A stretch of 64,000 bases of DNA, taken from NCBI GenBank assembly GCA_037367405.1, contig JAZKJV010008870.1, positions 186,001 through 250,000 of the forward strand, read 5' to 3'. The DNA is from Ottelia alismoides (Eukaryota; Streptophyta; Magnoliopsida; Alismatales; Hydrocharitaceae). Shown here one piece after another: positions 1-11,160 of the stretch (within the stretch, counting starts at the first letter, position 1; each line of letters opens with the position of its first letter). The notes beneath the pieces were generated by a model that was not told the origin of the DNA, made no database searches, and saw only the letters and a list, made by a program, of their open reading frames with translations. The translations under genes and the position numbers were made by a program.

Positions 1-292
1 CGTCAAATTGGCCTGCATTGTCTACATAAGTCTGCATAAAAAAATTAAAAAAAAATTACTCCTTGAAAATCATACACTTGGATCCTCGCTTAAATTCACC
101 TAAGGAGACAGATGCCTCCCTGAGTTCGACCTTCGACTTCACCAAGTAAAAAAAAGTGCCGCTTGAAATCAACTCGAATCTAATTAAAGTGGTTTTTTAT
201 TAGCCCTCTCGTATCCGACTGCAACGAACGACTTTAACTTAATTTGGACAATTAATTTGCTCGAATTAACTAAGGGTGCGGGAGCGTTATCA
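1..292 (+). repeat. 5' LTR of element A, 3'-terminal part only
   Basis: This stretch matches 13068-13359 almost base for base and ends in TTATCA three bases before the primer-binding site, as a U5 end should. Roughly 3.2 kb of this LTR lie upstream of the window. The low divergence from the 3' LTR (about seven differences in 292 bp, counted by eye) suggests insertion on the order of one million years ago if a standard plant LTR substitution rate applies. Confidence 0.9.
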
Positions 293-295
293 AAA

Positions 296-312
296 TGGCG
301 CCGTTGCCGGGA
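296..312 (+). other. Primer-binding site complementary to tRNA-Asp(GTC)
   Basis: TGGCGCCGTTGCCGGGA starts three bases after the LTR end. It is complementary to the 3' end of plant tRNA-Asp, including the CCA tail, and would prime minus-strand DNA synthesis. A tRNA-Asp site is usual for Athila/Tat-type Ty3 elements. Confidence 0.9.
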
Positions 313-1646
313 GGCACGGCTTAGGTTAATTTTTAGCAAATTTTTGAGTGTTTGATTTTCCTTCCCCGGGTAGTCTGACCCCCGGTTTTCTTGTAATTAT
401 TTTCTCCCATTTATTTTTGCATTATTTTATCTTTGTGTAACTCTTTGACCTCCAATTATTTTTTGTGTGCGAGGACCGCGAGGAGTCGGCGACGCTTCGA
501 GGACTTAGCATTTAAATTTTTGAGTGAAAGAGAGGCTTTGTAATTACATTTTATTTTTCCTTCGCATCATTTCCAGCGGTTCCCGTTTGGGATCTCGCGT
601 GTGTAAAGATAGTGAAACTGTGTCCCGTGTGCTGTATGGGTGAATTATAACTTAGCTTGCACTAGCGGCTCCTCGAGCCACTCTAGGACTTGCTTGTGCT
701 CGTAATCAATAGGACCACACAATACACTTAAAAGACGCACCTAGACCGCAGTACTTAGTCAAAATTAAACTGTTCTTCACGCTAATAGAACTGCCTGTCT
801 AGGAGCGGCTTTTCATCGCTTGCATTTGCATGTAGAGTAAAGTTTTCAATTCTGTATTGCATCCTGCATAAAAAAACGAAGGGATCACTGTAAGTATTCT
901 CTACTCAGCATAACATCATCGATTTTCGTGCATCGACTTTTCTCGATTTCCCCCTCTGAAGTTCCTCACTTAAATTAAACAGGAAATTGGGACTGTCCGA
1001 TAGGCGTGCTTTGTGGTGGACTAATTAAAGTGATAACTTAACTTTAAAATCGGGACTGCTAACAGTATTGACCAAAAAAAGAGAATAAAATCTGAAAATT
1101 GTTTGCGGGAGATTAATCCCCGACCTTGTTTTCAGGCTGAGTGAGGGTACTTGAGTGTGTGTGAACACCTTAAGGCAGAGCCCAAATCCCCGCCTTCCAT
1201 ATCACGAGCCAACTGATCTTAGCAAATATCACGAGTGGGATACTTTTAAGCTCATTGACAAGTACCAAGTAGCCTCCGCCTTCGCGGGTAGATAGGGGCG
1301 AACCAGCGGTACTCTGCGACAAGGCCTAGCTTTGTCAGCCTCCGTCTGCTTGCAGGTAGATAGGGGCACGTCATTGAGTCCCCACTCCGGATAGGAGCGC
1401 AGAAAGGGAGGATCAGCGGTATCTTAGGCGACAGGATAAACAGGGAAGACGCATCCGGCTCTAAGCCGACTTCCCTTTAGGCCGCGTAATCCTTGCTACT
1501 TTTGCTTGAATATCACACTTAAAAACTACAAGATAAATTGGACCCAACTTTGAGTCCTTCACTGTGTTGGGTGTGAACCCAGGGTCTTGGATTGTTCTTG
1601 TTTTGCTTCAGGTAGGAGTAAAATCCTATCTTCCCTCTTCATCAAG
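313..1646 (+). other. Untranslated leader of element A with internal repeats and a possible splice acceptor
   Basis: There is no long reading frame. Two approximate copies of a module are seen: a CCTCCG...GGTAGATAGGGGC unit near 1272-1300 and near 1339-1370, each followed by an AGCGGTA(T/C)...GCGACA(A)GG unit near 1305-1325 and 1415-1435. Near the end a pyrimidine-rich tract runs into TTGCTTCAG at 1603-1611, which looks like a 3' splice site. It lies 36 bases before the ATG at 1647. Paired with a donor-like site in the LTR (see 11397-11405) it could remove a leader intron; this is inference. Confidence 0.55.
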
Positions 1647-3182
1647 ATGAGTGATTGGGGAGATCTCGACGCACTATCCACTGATCTCTCTATGAGTCCC
1701 CCAAGTAACTCGTCTTTCTCGGTCCAAGCGCACCTTGGACCACCCAGGACTCATGACCCTCTTGAGCCCTAGTTCCCTCATGCTCAGGGTGGTTACTCTC
1801 AAACCAACCCTTTTATCTCCTCCGAGATTACCGAGGAAGACCATTGCCTCGGTAATCCCTTACTTGATTTGCCCTCTAACACCGATCTTATTTTCCAATC
1901 CCCAGAACTAGAGGACGAGATGCCGCCAAAAGTCCCACCCGATGAGGAACAAATCAAACAGATTCTTGCTCGCCTCGCTGAAGCTGAACAGAAGAATGCA
2001 GATCTCACGGCGCGGATGAGACGGATCATAGTAGCAGAAGGAATCGACCGACCAATGGTTGATACCTATAACCCGGCGGAGAACGAGATTCAGAACTGGT
2101 TGGCACCTGCAGTTCCTGCCCAGGCATTTGAGCTGAAGCCCCACTTCCTTAGTCTGCTTCCGAAGTTCAACGGAAACCTTAATGAAGAACCATACACTTT
2201 CCTCCGTGACTTCGAGTTGGTGTGCAACAATCTTAGCCATCCCAATGCTGGCCAAGATTATATTCGGCTGAAAGCCACCCCTTTTGCCTTAGGTGATAAG
2301 GCTGCTCATTGGCTGAAAAACTTAGGGGTGGTATGTACTACCTGGATGCAATTCAAGGACCTTTTCTTGAAGAAGTTCTACCCTCTCAGTAGAACTAATC
2401 AGATGAGAACAAAGATCGCCAGCTTCGCTCAAGGACTCAGTGAACCGTTCCATGAGGCTTGGGACAGATTCAACGACTTAGTACAGAAATGCCCCTGTCA
2501 CGGCATTTCAAAGGCGATCTTGGTTCAGACCTTGATCTGTGGTTTAACCCTAGAGATGCAGGGGTTAGTCAGTACCGCCTGTGGAGGAAGCTATCTGAAC
2601 AAAAACGAGCATGCTGTATGGAAGATCTTAGAGCAGATGGCGGAAACCGGCAGGTCACAGGCCACAAGGGCCTATCAGTTGTCTCCCTCAATCTTATCCA
2701 ATGAGACAACTAGAAGGACTGTTGCAGATCTGACTGAGGACCTCATCCCCAGCATGGGGATGATAGCCGACAAGCTTACCATGGTCGAGCAGATCCACAA
2801 GAGAGTCGCGGAGATGGAGTCTCTTTCAAGCCTTCCCAAGAAAGTGGAGGAACTCTCTGAAAAGGTAGCTAAGATCAAGCTACCCGCCCCTTCTGCACCA
2901 CCTGTACCTGTACATCGAGTCCATCTTGTACAGGAACAGGCACAGGGGTCTCAGAGCAGCTGGGATCAGACTTATACCCAGCCGAACCATCATGCATCCC
3001 CACCAGTGGAAACAGACTACGAGGAGCCTCCGCCTGTATACGAGATTAACGGGCTTTGGTATAGCCGTGACCCGCTAGTCCGGCAAATAGAGATGGGGAA
3101 GGATCAGGCACACCGCCCAACCCCAGTCTACCAAGAGACCAGGCCCGTCACAGTCCCGCGATACCAGTCCAGGCTAGAATAG
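1647..3182 (+). pseudogene. gag: gag of element A (capsid protein), interrupted by stops
   Basis: Encodes the structural Gag that would package element RNA in cytoplasmic particles. I place the start at ATG 1647, because the same frame runs to 3182 broken only by TAG at 1770-1772; the unbroken part begins just after that stop. A predicted coiled-coil stretch (charged heptads, about 1947-2030) precedes the retrotrans_gag core at about 2142-2575, with LPKFNG and a FLRDFE-type helix, as in Athila Gag. The rest is proline- and glutamine-rich. I see no CCHC zinc knuckle, which is not unusual in this clade. The frame ends at TAG 3180-3182 but stays open afterwards, so gag and pol were probably one frame. 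Both TAGs could be CAG-to-TAG changes in a CHG methylation context. The alternative at 3180 is programmed read-through. Confidence 0.82.
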
Positions 3183-6100
3183 GGGTACCAGCCGCAGCAG
3201 CGCACCTACCAGCAGGGGCCAGCACCGTCCCATCAGCAGCAGTATCGGCATGGCCAGCAGGGCCAATACAGGACGACATCAATACAGCAGCAAGCCCAGC
3301 CCACCGAATTGGAGTCACTCACCTTGGCGATCCAGACCCTGTCTGATAGGGTCCAACAGATGCAGAATGACTACCTGGACATGAGGACCGACATCAATCG
3401 GGTCTCTCGTAACCAGGACCAACAAATGGCGCCAAGGACCCCAATTCCCGCACAGGTTCAGGCCAACCCAAACAGCATACACCAGGGCCAGAACCGACCT
3501 AGAGATCAGGTATATTATTCAGATAATTACTTATCTGAACATGAGATCCTTTCGTACGATAATGTCAATCATACGTCCCTCAGGAGCGGAAGGACCGTGA
3601 CCATACCTGATCGGGCAAGGGCGCAGAAGGAAGGAGCCTCCGAGAATCTACCTGAGGAGAATTCGGAGGAAGAAGAGGAGGAGCATCACCACCACCCCCA
3701 CCAGCGGAAGAAGAGGACATCTGAGTCCTCGAAGCAACATTCTCGCATCCACCTAGAGTTAGCCGACACCGATGAGCCCGCACCTCCATCTGAGGAGGAT
3801 CGTCCAGAAGAAGCGGAAGAAGCGCCACCGGTCTTGCCTCAGCATTTTCTTTTTGGTCAGAGTCCAAGTCAGAGTCTGTATCAGAGTCAGAGTCAGAGTC
3901 ATGTCCAGAACTCAATTCCAGCAGTTAATGAGAATATTTCAGTTCCCGAACCTGAGTTGGAGTCAATAATCCCTTTCCCCCGAGCTCTCAAGGGTGGAAA
4001 GAAGAAAATCAAAAAAATCCAAAAAGATGACCCTGAGATGGCTGAATTTTGCAATAAACACATCAAGGTCACAATCCCTTTTGACAAGTTCGTGGAAATG
4101 ACCCCTGCATTCCAAAAATACCTTAAGGTGAGATGCACACCTACTAGGGTTAGCAGGAAGGCCAAAAGCCGTGTTGAGAAACACGTTTTATCAGTAGCCA
4201 CGACTTGTGCAATAAAGAACTCGTTTCCTCGGAAACGAAGAGACATGGGTGCACACTATGTAGTGAGTCATGTTGATGACATCGCGTTTGCACGCACTCT
4301 CCTGGACAATGGTTCCTCGATCAACTTAATGCCCACAGCCCTCTATGAGCGGCTTAATCTCGGACCTCTTAGGAAATCTAGAGCTATTCTACAGTTTGCT
4401 GACAAATCCACTAAGAGGTCCCAAGGAGAGTTAAGGAACATTGTGATCAAAGTCGAGAGACAAGAATACATGGTGGACTTCACTGTCCTGGATATGGAAA
4501 CCCCTCGCAATTGGAGAGATTCCCAGATCATTCTAGGTAGGCCCTTCCTCAGAACAGCGGGGGCCTTATTTGATTATAAGAAAGGGAAGATTCAGTTCCA
4601 AACTCTCGGCGGAGATGAGGAACTTGAGATGAAGCAGACGAGATGGCAGAGACCGGACTCCGAATCCAGCACCGAGTACTCTTCTACCGGAACAAACTGT
4701 GAGCATGTAGACGTAGTTGGGCCATGGAGACAGAACCCAGCCAGCATCAAGGTGTCCATCTCCTTTGAAGATGATCCAATGCATGAGTCAGTCTGCGAGA
4801 TCCTCAGGAACGAGTACAGCTCTGAACCTGCATCGCCCTACATCTTCGATGACGTAGAGGCCCAGTTGGGCCCGTCAGTCCTTACATCCTTAGGACAATC
4901 GGAAGATGAGGATGACGAGTCGGACGAGGCGTTTGCCGATTGTGTGGAAACTTTTGACGATCCGACTCCAGAGCCGCGCTTGGTGGCAGCTATTACAGAA
5001 CATGATCCAGCCACTTCCAACACCGAACCAGATCAGATTGAGTCAGACTTCTTAGATGATCACACTAATCCTGAGCTCAAACCTCTGCCCAAACCCCTGA
5101 AATATGCCTTCCTTGCGGGCCAAGACAAGAAATTTCCGGTCATTATCAGTTCGCAATTGACCGAGGAGCAGGAATCTCGCTTGCTAGAGATCCTAGAGAA
5201 TAACCGCAAGGCAATAGGCTGGAGCATTTCCGATCTCCACGGGATAAATCCCGCTCTGTGTTCGCACCATATTTACTTGGAGAACGAAGCCAAACCCTCT
5301 CGTGAATTCCAACGCCGGTTGAATCCAAATTTGCGAGAGGTTGTGAAAAAAGAGATAGAAAAATGGTGCGACACGGGTTTCATTTACCCAATCTCCGACT
5401 CTAAGTGGGTGGCCCCAATCCATGTTGTCCCGAAAAAGTCGGGAATTCAGACGACCACCAACGAGGACGGAGAGGAGGTCGTGACGAGAGTACCCACATC
5501 GTGGCGCGTCTGTGTGGATTACAGACGCTTGAATGCCGTGATGAAGAAGGATCATTTCCCCCTACCGTTCATTGATCAGATCCTAGAAAGATTAGCGGGG
5601 AAAGAATTCTTCTGCTTCCTTGATGGGTTCTCGGGCTACAATCAAGTAGCCATCGCTCCGGAGGACCAGGAAAAGACCACGTTTACATGCCCCTTTGGTA
5701 CCTATGCTTTCAGGCGCATGCCTTTTGGGCTATGCAATGCTCCAGGTACTTTTCAAAGGTGCATGATTGCTGTATTCGCCGAAATGGTCGGCGAATTCCT
5801 GGAAGTCTTCATGGACGACTTCTCGGTCCATGGCGATTCTTTTGATTCCTGTCTTAGGAATCTGGACCGAGTCCTCAAAAGATGTTGTGAGGTCAATCTG
5901 GTGCTCTCCTGGGAGAAAAGTCACTTCATGGTGACGGAGGGCATAGTGTTGGGGCATGTCATATCCAAGAGAGGAATGTAGGTTGACCCTGCCAAGGTGG
6001 ACGTGATCAGACGACTCCAGCCACCAACCAACGTAAGGCAGTTGCGGTCGTTTCTCGGGCACGTCGGATTCTATCGAAGATTTATCAAGGATTTTTCCAA

Positions 6101-8020
6101 GATTGCCCGACCGCTAACTGAGCTTTTAGGCAAAGATACGGAGTTTATTGTAGATCACAAGTGTCTTGAGGCCTTTAAGCTTTTACAAGGAATGATCATG
6201 GACGCACCCATTCTACAAGCCCCAGATTGGTCTCTACCTTTTGAGATCATGACGGACGCCTCAGATTATGCTGTTGGGGCTGTATTGGGACAAAGAAGAG
6301 ATGGCGTCCCGTTTGCAATTCACTACGCAAGCAAAGTGCTTGATTCTGCTCAGCGTAACTATACAGTTACAGAAAAGGAAATGTTTGCGGTAGTGTTTGC
6401 CTTGGACAAATTCAGATCTCACTTAATCGGATCCAAGGTAACTGTGTTCACAGACCACACGGCACTACGATATTTGATGGAGAAGAAGGACACAAAGGCG
6501 CGTCTTCTTCGTTGGATTTTACTTATCCAGGAGTTTGATTTGGACATCCGTGATAAACCTGGAAAGAAGAACGTAGTGGCCGATCATCTTTCTCGTCTCG
6601 AAGATCTTAATACTTCCGAGGTTTCCCCGATTCGAGACTCCTTCCCTGACGAGTCGATTTTTGTTATCGACTCACTCCCATGGTACGCCAATATCGTGAA
6701 CTATCTTGTCTCTAAGAAAGTTCCTGAGGATTGGCCCAAAAGCCAAATCGACCGACTAAAGTCGGATGCTAGACACTACCATTGGGAGGATCCGATCCTT
6801 TTCTTTGAAGGACCGGATTGTGTCTAAAGACGTTGTATTCCTCAGGAGGAATACCAGAGTGTCCTTTCTTTATGCCATAGCTTAGAGGCAGGAGGACACC
6901 ACTCCGGGAAGAGGACCGCATGGAAGGTACTTCAGTGTGGCTTTTACTGGCCGACTCTGTTTCGCGATGCCACCACCTTCGCGAAGTCGTGCCCAGTTTG
7001 CCAGAGAATGGGAGGAACCGTTGGTTCCAAGGATGAGATGCCAATGCAGCCAGTCATCATTTGTGATGTCTTTGACGCCTGGGGCATCGATTTCATGGGC
7101 CCATTCCCTGTCAGCCACGGGTTCGAATACATCCTTCTTGCGGTAGACTATCTATCCAGATGGGTGGAGGCTATCCCGACCCGAGCCGCAGACAACAGGA
7201 CTGTCTGTAAATTCATCAGAGAGAACATAATCTCTAGATTCGGGATCCCCAAAATGATGATATCAGATGGGGGTATCCATTTTGTGAATCGGGAGGTGAA
7301 GAAACTCCTGAAGGACTACGGCATCGAACACCGTGTCGGGAGTCCTTACCACCCACAAACCAATGGTATGGCTGAGGTGTCAAATAGGGAGGTGAAAACC
7401 ATATTGCAAAAGCTTGTCCGCCCGGACAGGAAGGACTGGTCTCAGATCTTAGATCAAGTCCTCTGGGCGTATAGGACGGCTTACAAGACACCGTTAGGCA
7501 CCTCCCCATTCCGATGGTATTCGGAAAGCCGTGCCATTTGCCCGCAGAGTTAGTGCACAAATCAGAATGGGCAATAAAGAAGGTCAACTGGAACACACAC
7601 CTGAGTCAGAAACAGAGAGACATGGATCTGAATGAGCTTGTGGAAGTCAGAAACCGAGCATACGACAACAGTTTGGTGTACAAGGACAAGGTGAAGTGTT
7701 GGCATGATAGATATATCAGACGAAAGACCTTTGTTCCTTGACAGAAGGTATGGTTGTTCAATGCTAGGCTGAAGATTTTCCAAGGCAAGTTAAAGTCTAA
7801 GTGGACGGGACCATTTGTCGTCCGTACGGTGCATGATAGTGGATGTGTCGAGATCTCGGATCTCGCAGATGACGCACCGACATTCTTAGTAAATGGGCAG
7901 ATGTTGAAACACTTCGTCGAATCCAATGAACAGTTAGTCCATGTGGAGGAGATTGTATTCATGCGCGAGACAGATACAGCAGATACACCTCAAGCCGCGT
8001 ATGAAACCGTGCAGCAATGA
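3183..8020 (+). pseudogene. pol: pol of element A: protease, reverse transcriptase, RNase H, integrase (decayed)
   Basis: In frame with gag. After a low-complexity linker (Q-rich, then acidic and H/E-rich, about 3183-3960) comes the aspartic protease. Its catalytic Asp is at 4305 in a D-N-G-S setting, where D-S/T-G is usual, and ILGRPF is at 4530. RT spans about 5290-5960 with YRRLN and FMDDF at 5808-5822. RNase H is about 6230-6600. An integrase zinc finger (H-H...CPVC) is at about 6880-7000, followed by the catalytic core with Asp 7089, Asp 7266 and Glu 7374, the exact D,D-35-E spacing. A C-terminal domain follows to TGA 8018-8020. Breaks: TAG at 5979-5981, TAA at 6825-6827, a one-base loss near 7511, and TGA at 7739-7741 where Trp is expected. 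No envelope-like frame follows. Confidence 0.9.
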
Positions 8021-8158
8021 ACCCCAGCCATCAGCAGCATCTTCGAAAGATTCAGACCGACTCATATGTATATATCATTCTTTCTGTATATCCTATCCTT
8101 TGCCCCCACGATTCTAGTAACACATCCCATCCCCACATCATCGAGCCATTATCTTGGA

Positions 8159-8509
8159 CTATACTTAGGATGACCAGATCCTAAGTATAGGGGGGAAGGG
8201 TCACCCGAGTCGATTCACTGTACATCCTCCATATCACATTGGTCCTCATATTCATTCCCTACCGATACTTAGGCTGACCTGAGCCTAAGTATAGGGGGGA
8301 CCGATGCCCGCATTAATACTAATCCATTTCCCATCTTTTCCTCTTCCGCCCCATTTCTGATCTTCTTCTATACTTAGGCTGCCAGAGCCTAAGTATAGGG
8401 GGGCGAGACGACTTCTATACTTTTTGGCTCTCCCACGCTTAGCACGATCTATGTCTTTTTCCTCGCTCTTCGTGCTCTGAGGACATAGCACACGCTAAGT
8501 ATAGGGGGG
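8159..8509 (+). repeat. Four polypurine-tract-like repeats, three in perfect hairpins
   Basis: AAGTATAGGGGGG occurs at 8183-8195, 8287-8299, 8391-8403 and 8497-8509. The first three sit on the 3' arm of perfect 11-12 bp hairpins: 8160-8171 with 8178-8189, 8265-8275 with 8282-8292, and 8369-8380 with 8386-8397, with 5-6 base loops. The spacing between copies is almost regular (104, 104 and 106 bases). The fourth copy has a weaker pairing (CTATGTC 8449-8455 with GACATAG 8482-8488). The motif is the same as the terminal polypurine tract at 9848-9859 plus one G. The array begins about 140 bp after the integrase stop. Confidence 0.88.
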
Positions 8510-9825
8510 CGTGTATATATTACATATATACTTTACCCATAGCTCGTACTTTTGCATATTTTTGTATATATCTTACAATAATTACGGGTGGGTAAAAAAT
8601 CGGAAAATATATATATATATATAATAATGAAAAGAGGCTTCTTATTTACTCATGCATATTATATCTGCATCCAAGAAAAAGAAAAAGAGTCTTGCATTTT
8701 CATAGCATGACATCTCATCTCATCTGCATACTTTGCATATACAAAATGAAAAGCTAGTGGGCTCTGGACCAAATTATGAGCAGATATTGAGGATGGAAAT
8801 GATTTGACCTTAATCCACCTAATTTCAGAGGAACCTTATAGGAACTGGAGTTAAGATTTTTCAGGTCAGGTGACTTAATTCTTTAAGTCTGCAAGTCTAT
8901 GTTCATATGTCATCTTGATAAGCCTGAGTAGAGCACTTAACAACACACACATGGCTCTTAGAGACAATGGCTTGACGTGCACCAGCACTTTACACATGGC
9001 TCTCTAACGGATGAGGTGATAAGGAGGCAGTTTCCTTTAGCTTGGGGTAGCATATGAGGGTAGTACTTCTAGGCGGAACCTCTCTTCTTCTTCTAGTGAA
9101 GGAAGTGCGTCTCAACTTGGACTAGTGGTGATGAAGGCTAAAGACAGACGCAGTGGGTTGCAATAAAGCTTCAAAAGAGGGATAGTCTACTGGCTCAAGA
9201 GGAAATTTCTTGTATCTATGCTGCACCATGTAGATCTGTTGTACAGAGGCATTTTGAAAAAAAATGCCAAAAATAACTCCAAAAAAGTGGTGGGTCGGAT
9301 TGAAAATTTAATAACCCCACCGGAGTGTATGTAGTCAAGAAAAGCAAAAGCTTATTGTCACCATGTTACATCTCATGAAGCTTGCAGCGGGAGACTTAGC
9401 TACACTGGCTAAGCTTCCAAAAGTCTATACTTCTTCCCCCTCTTCTTGAGCCGGTTGAACTTGAACTTAGAAGGGAATACCCCGCTTCTCGAGGAAAGAG
9501 TTGCTAGACCGAGGCATTAGAGTTACCAGGTTGGGGGAGGTTGTTTCTTTGTTACTTCTGAGGTGGGGAGTCATATATCACTTACACTGCATGAAAAGAT
9601 TCATGGTCATTAGAGTTTGTGTATGTAGACTTGTTCTGATTAGGTGAGTTGAGGAGTCTTGAATAGAAGACTTGTGGAACTTGAAGTCTGTTAAGTCTTA
9701 AACTCAGATCCCAATAAGGTTCCAACACATGATTAATCCAAAGGTCAAGTCAAGCTCTATTTTTAACTTTTGTTCATAACATTGGCATGGAACCCAATCT
9801 CATTTCACTCTTGCATTTCATTTAG
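8510..9825 (+). other. Non-coding 3' internal region of element A
   Basis: No reading frame of note on either strand, although envelope-like or antisense frames occur at this position in some Athila/Tat elements. An imperfect inverted repeat links about 8800-8880 with about 9670-9765: both contain a TGACCTT...AATC and a GGAACCTTAT module in opposite orientation, so the RNA could fold into a long-range stem enclosing about 0.8 kb. An (AT)n run lies near 8605-8625. Confidence 0.5.
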
Positions 9826-9859
9826 TTGCTCGGGACGAGCAAGGTTTAAGTATAGGGGG
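9826..9859 (+). other. Hairpin plus polypurine tract of element A
   Basis: A perfect 7-bp stem (TTGCTCG 9826-9832 with CGAGCAA 9836-9842) precedes AAGTATAGGGGG at 9848-9859. The 3' LTR begins one base later. The tract would prime plus-strand DNA synthesis. The GGGACGAGCAA...GGGGG arrangement is familiar from Athila/Tat-type elements. Confidence 0.85.
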
Positions 9860-10484
9860 TTGATGAATCTGTTTTCCATCACTCCAAAAGTCAAAAATAG
9901 ATCCTTGTTCCCGAGAAAATAGAGGCATATTTCCTCTTATACTGCATAAATAGCATTCATGCATATATTCATAACTCATGCAGTTTAGCAGCTCATTCGC
10001 ATTTAAATAAGTAGCCAAAAATCCCCTGTAAAATACCCATGCACCAAAATAACCTCTTCTCTATAAATTGTACTCCTTAGTTAATGATATAGGGAAAAAG
10101 GCCAAAACTCCCCTTTGTAAAATAGCCAATAAAGCCTGAGAACCCTTGTACATTAGAATGCAAATAAAGCCCTCATACAAACTCCGATTTAGGTCTACTT
10201 ACTCTTAGAATACTACACATTAAAAGACCTTTAAAATGAGACTAATTTCATTGAATTTGGAGCTTGTATGAGAAAGATGGGTTTTTGGGCCACTTTGTAT
10301 ACTATCTATGTATATCTATGTATCCTTGTATTTATGTATCATATTTGACCTCATCTACGTCTTTGGTCAACATGAAACTTGTAGAGCTCATCGAGATCTA
10401 CAACTTTCATGTTTTGAGTTTTTTCCAAATTCGGTCCCCTCTTCTCTCTACAAGTGTATTTTTCTCCAACCACTCACAGCAGGC

Positions 10485-11160
10485 CACGTGGCGCCCTCTG
10501 GTTGCGCCACGCGGCCCGCTTCCCCTCGCCTCACCCGCCTGCGTCCTCAACCGTTGGATCTCGCTCCCGATCCAACGGCCCAGCCTTTTCCACGCACGCC
10601 TCTTGCCTGGACCATCCGATCCTCTCCTGCATTAATCTACGCCGCTCGTTCGCGCCTTCACCAGAGCCCTCCACGTGGCAGCATCTACGCCGCTTGATCA
10701 GACCCCTGATCTCTCAATCGCAGCCGCCCTTCTCCCAGCGAATCGCGGCCCTCTGATCAACATCCTCTTCTCATCCAGGCCGTTCGCTCGCGCTTCGCCC
10801 ACAACACGCCACGTGGCTACACCACAACCCTTCATCTCCGCGCCCCAGATCTAATCCTACCCGACCAGCTCCCCTCGATCGCCACCGTTGGATCACAAGA
10901 TCCAACGGTGGAGACCTCGTCTCCTACCTCCGGGCGCCCCTCTCTCCCACGTCCCTTGCCTTGCGGGAGGGGCATCCCCTTTCTATTTCCGGCTACACGT
11001 CAGCCTCCCTCTTCCACCGCTGACACCCCCACGACGTCACCCACTCGTCCCTCTCCCTCGCCGTATACCTCACGCTCCACCACTCCCACCAGAGTCGCCC
11101 CACGTCGACCACCAACCTCGCCTCTTCACCAGCCAACCCATCACCTTCACCTTATAAATA
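10485..11160 (+). promoter_or_regulatory. Likely U3 promoter of element A: three G-boxes and a TATA box
   Basis: TTATAAATA at 11152-11160 is a good TATA box with GC-rich sequence on both sides. Upstream are three perfect CACGTG G-boxes at 10485-10490, 10672-10677 and 10810-10815, in GCCACGTGG(C) contexts typical of bZIP/bHLH targets in plant promoters. Transcription would start near 11185. More CACGTG copies lie downstream of the TATA at 11998, 12253, 12331, 12342 and 12549. Function is inferred. Confidence 0.6.

Noticed and set aside
3309..8020. Endogenous caulimovirus-like (pararetroviral) sequence
   Set aside because: An integrase with D,D-35-E, flanking LTRs and a tRNA-Asp site make this a Ty3 retrotransposon; no movement protein or caulimovirid coat motif is seen.
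8159..8509. Regularly spaced repeats as a CRISPR array or bacterial terminators
   Set aside because: The repeats are polypurine-tract copies inside a plant retrotransposon; spacing is about 105 bp with long, unrelated spacers, and the genome context is eukaryotic.
8020..9860. Envelope-like gene of Athila elements
   Set aside because: No frame, signal peptide or transmembrane segment in this interval.
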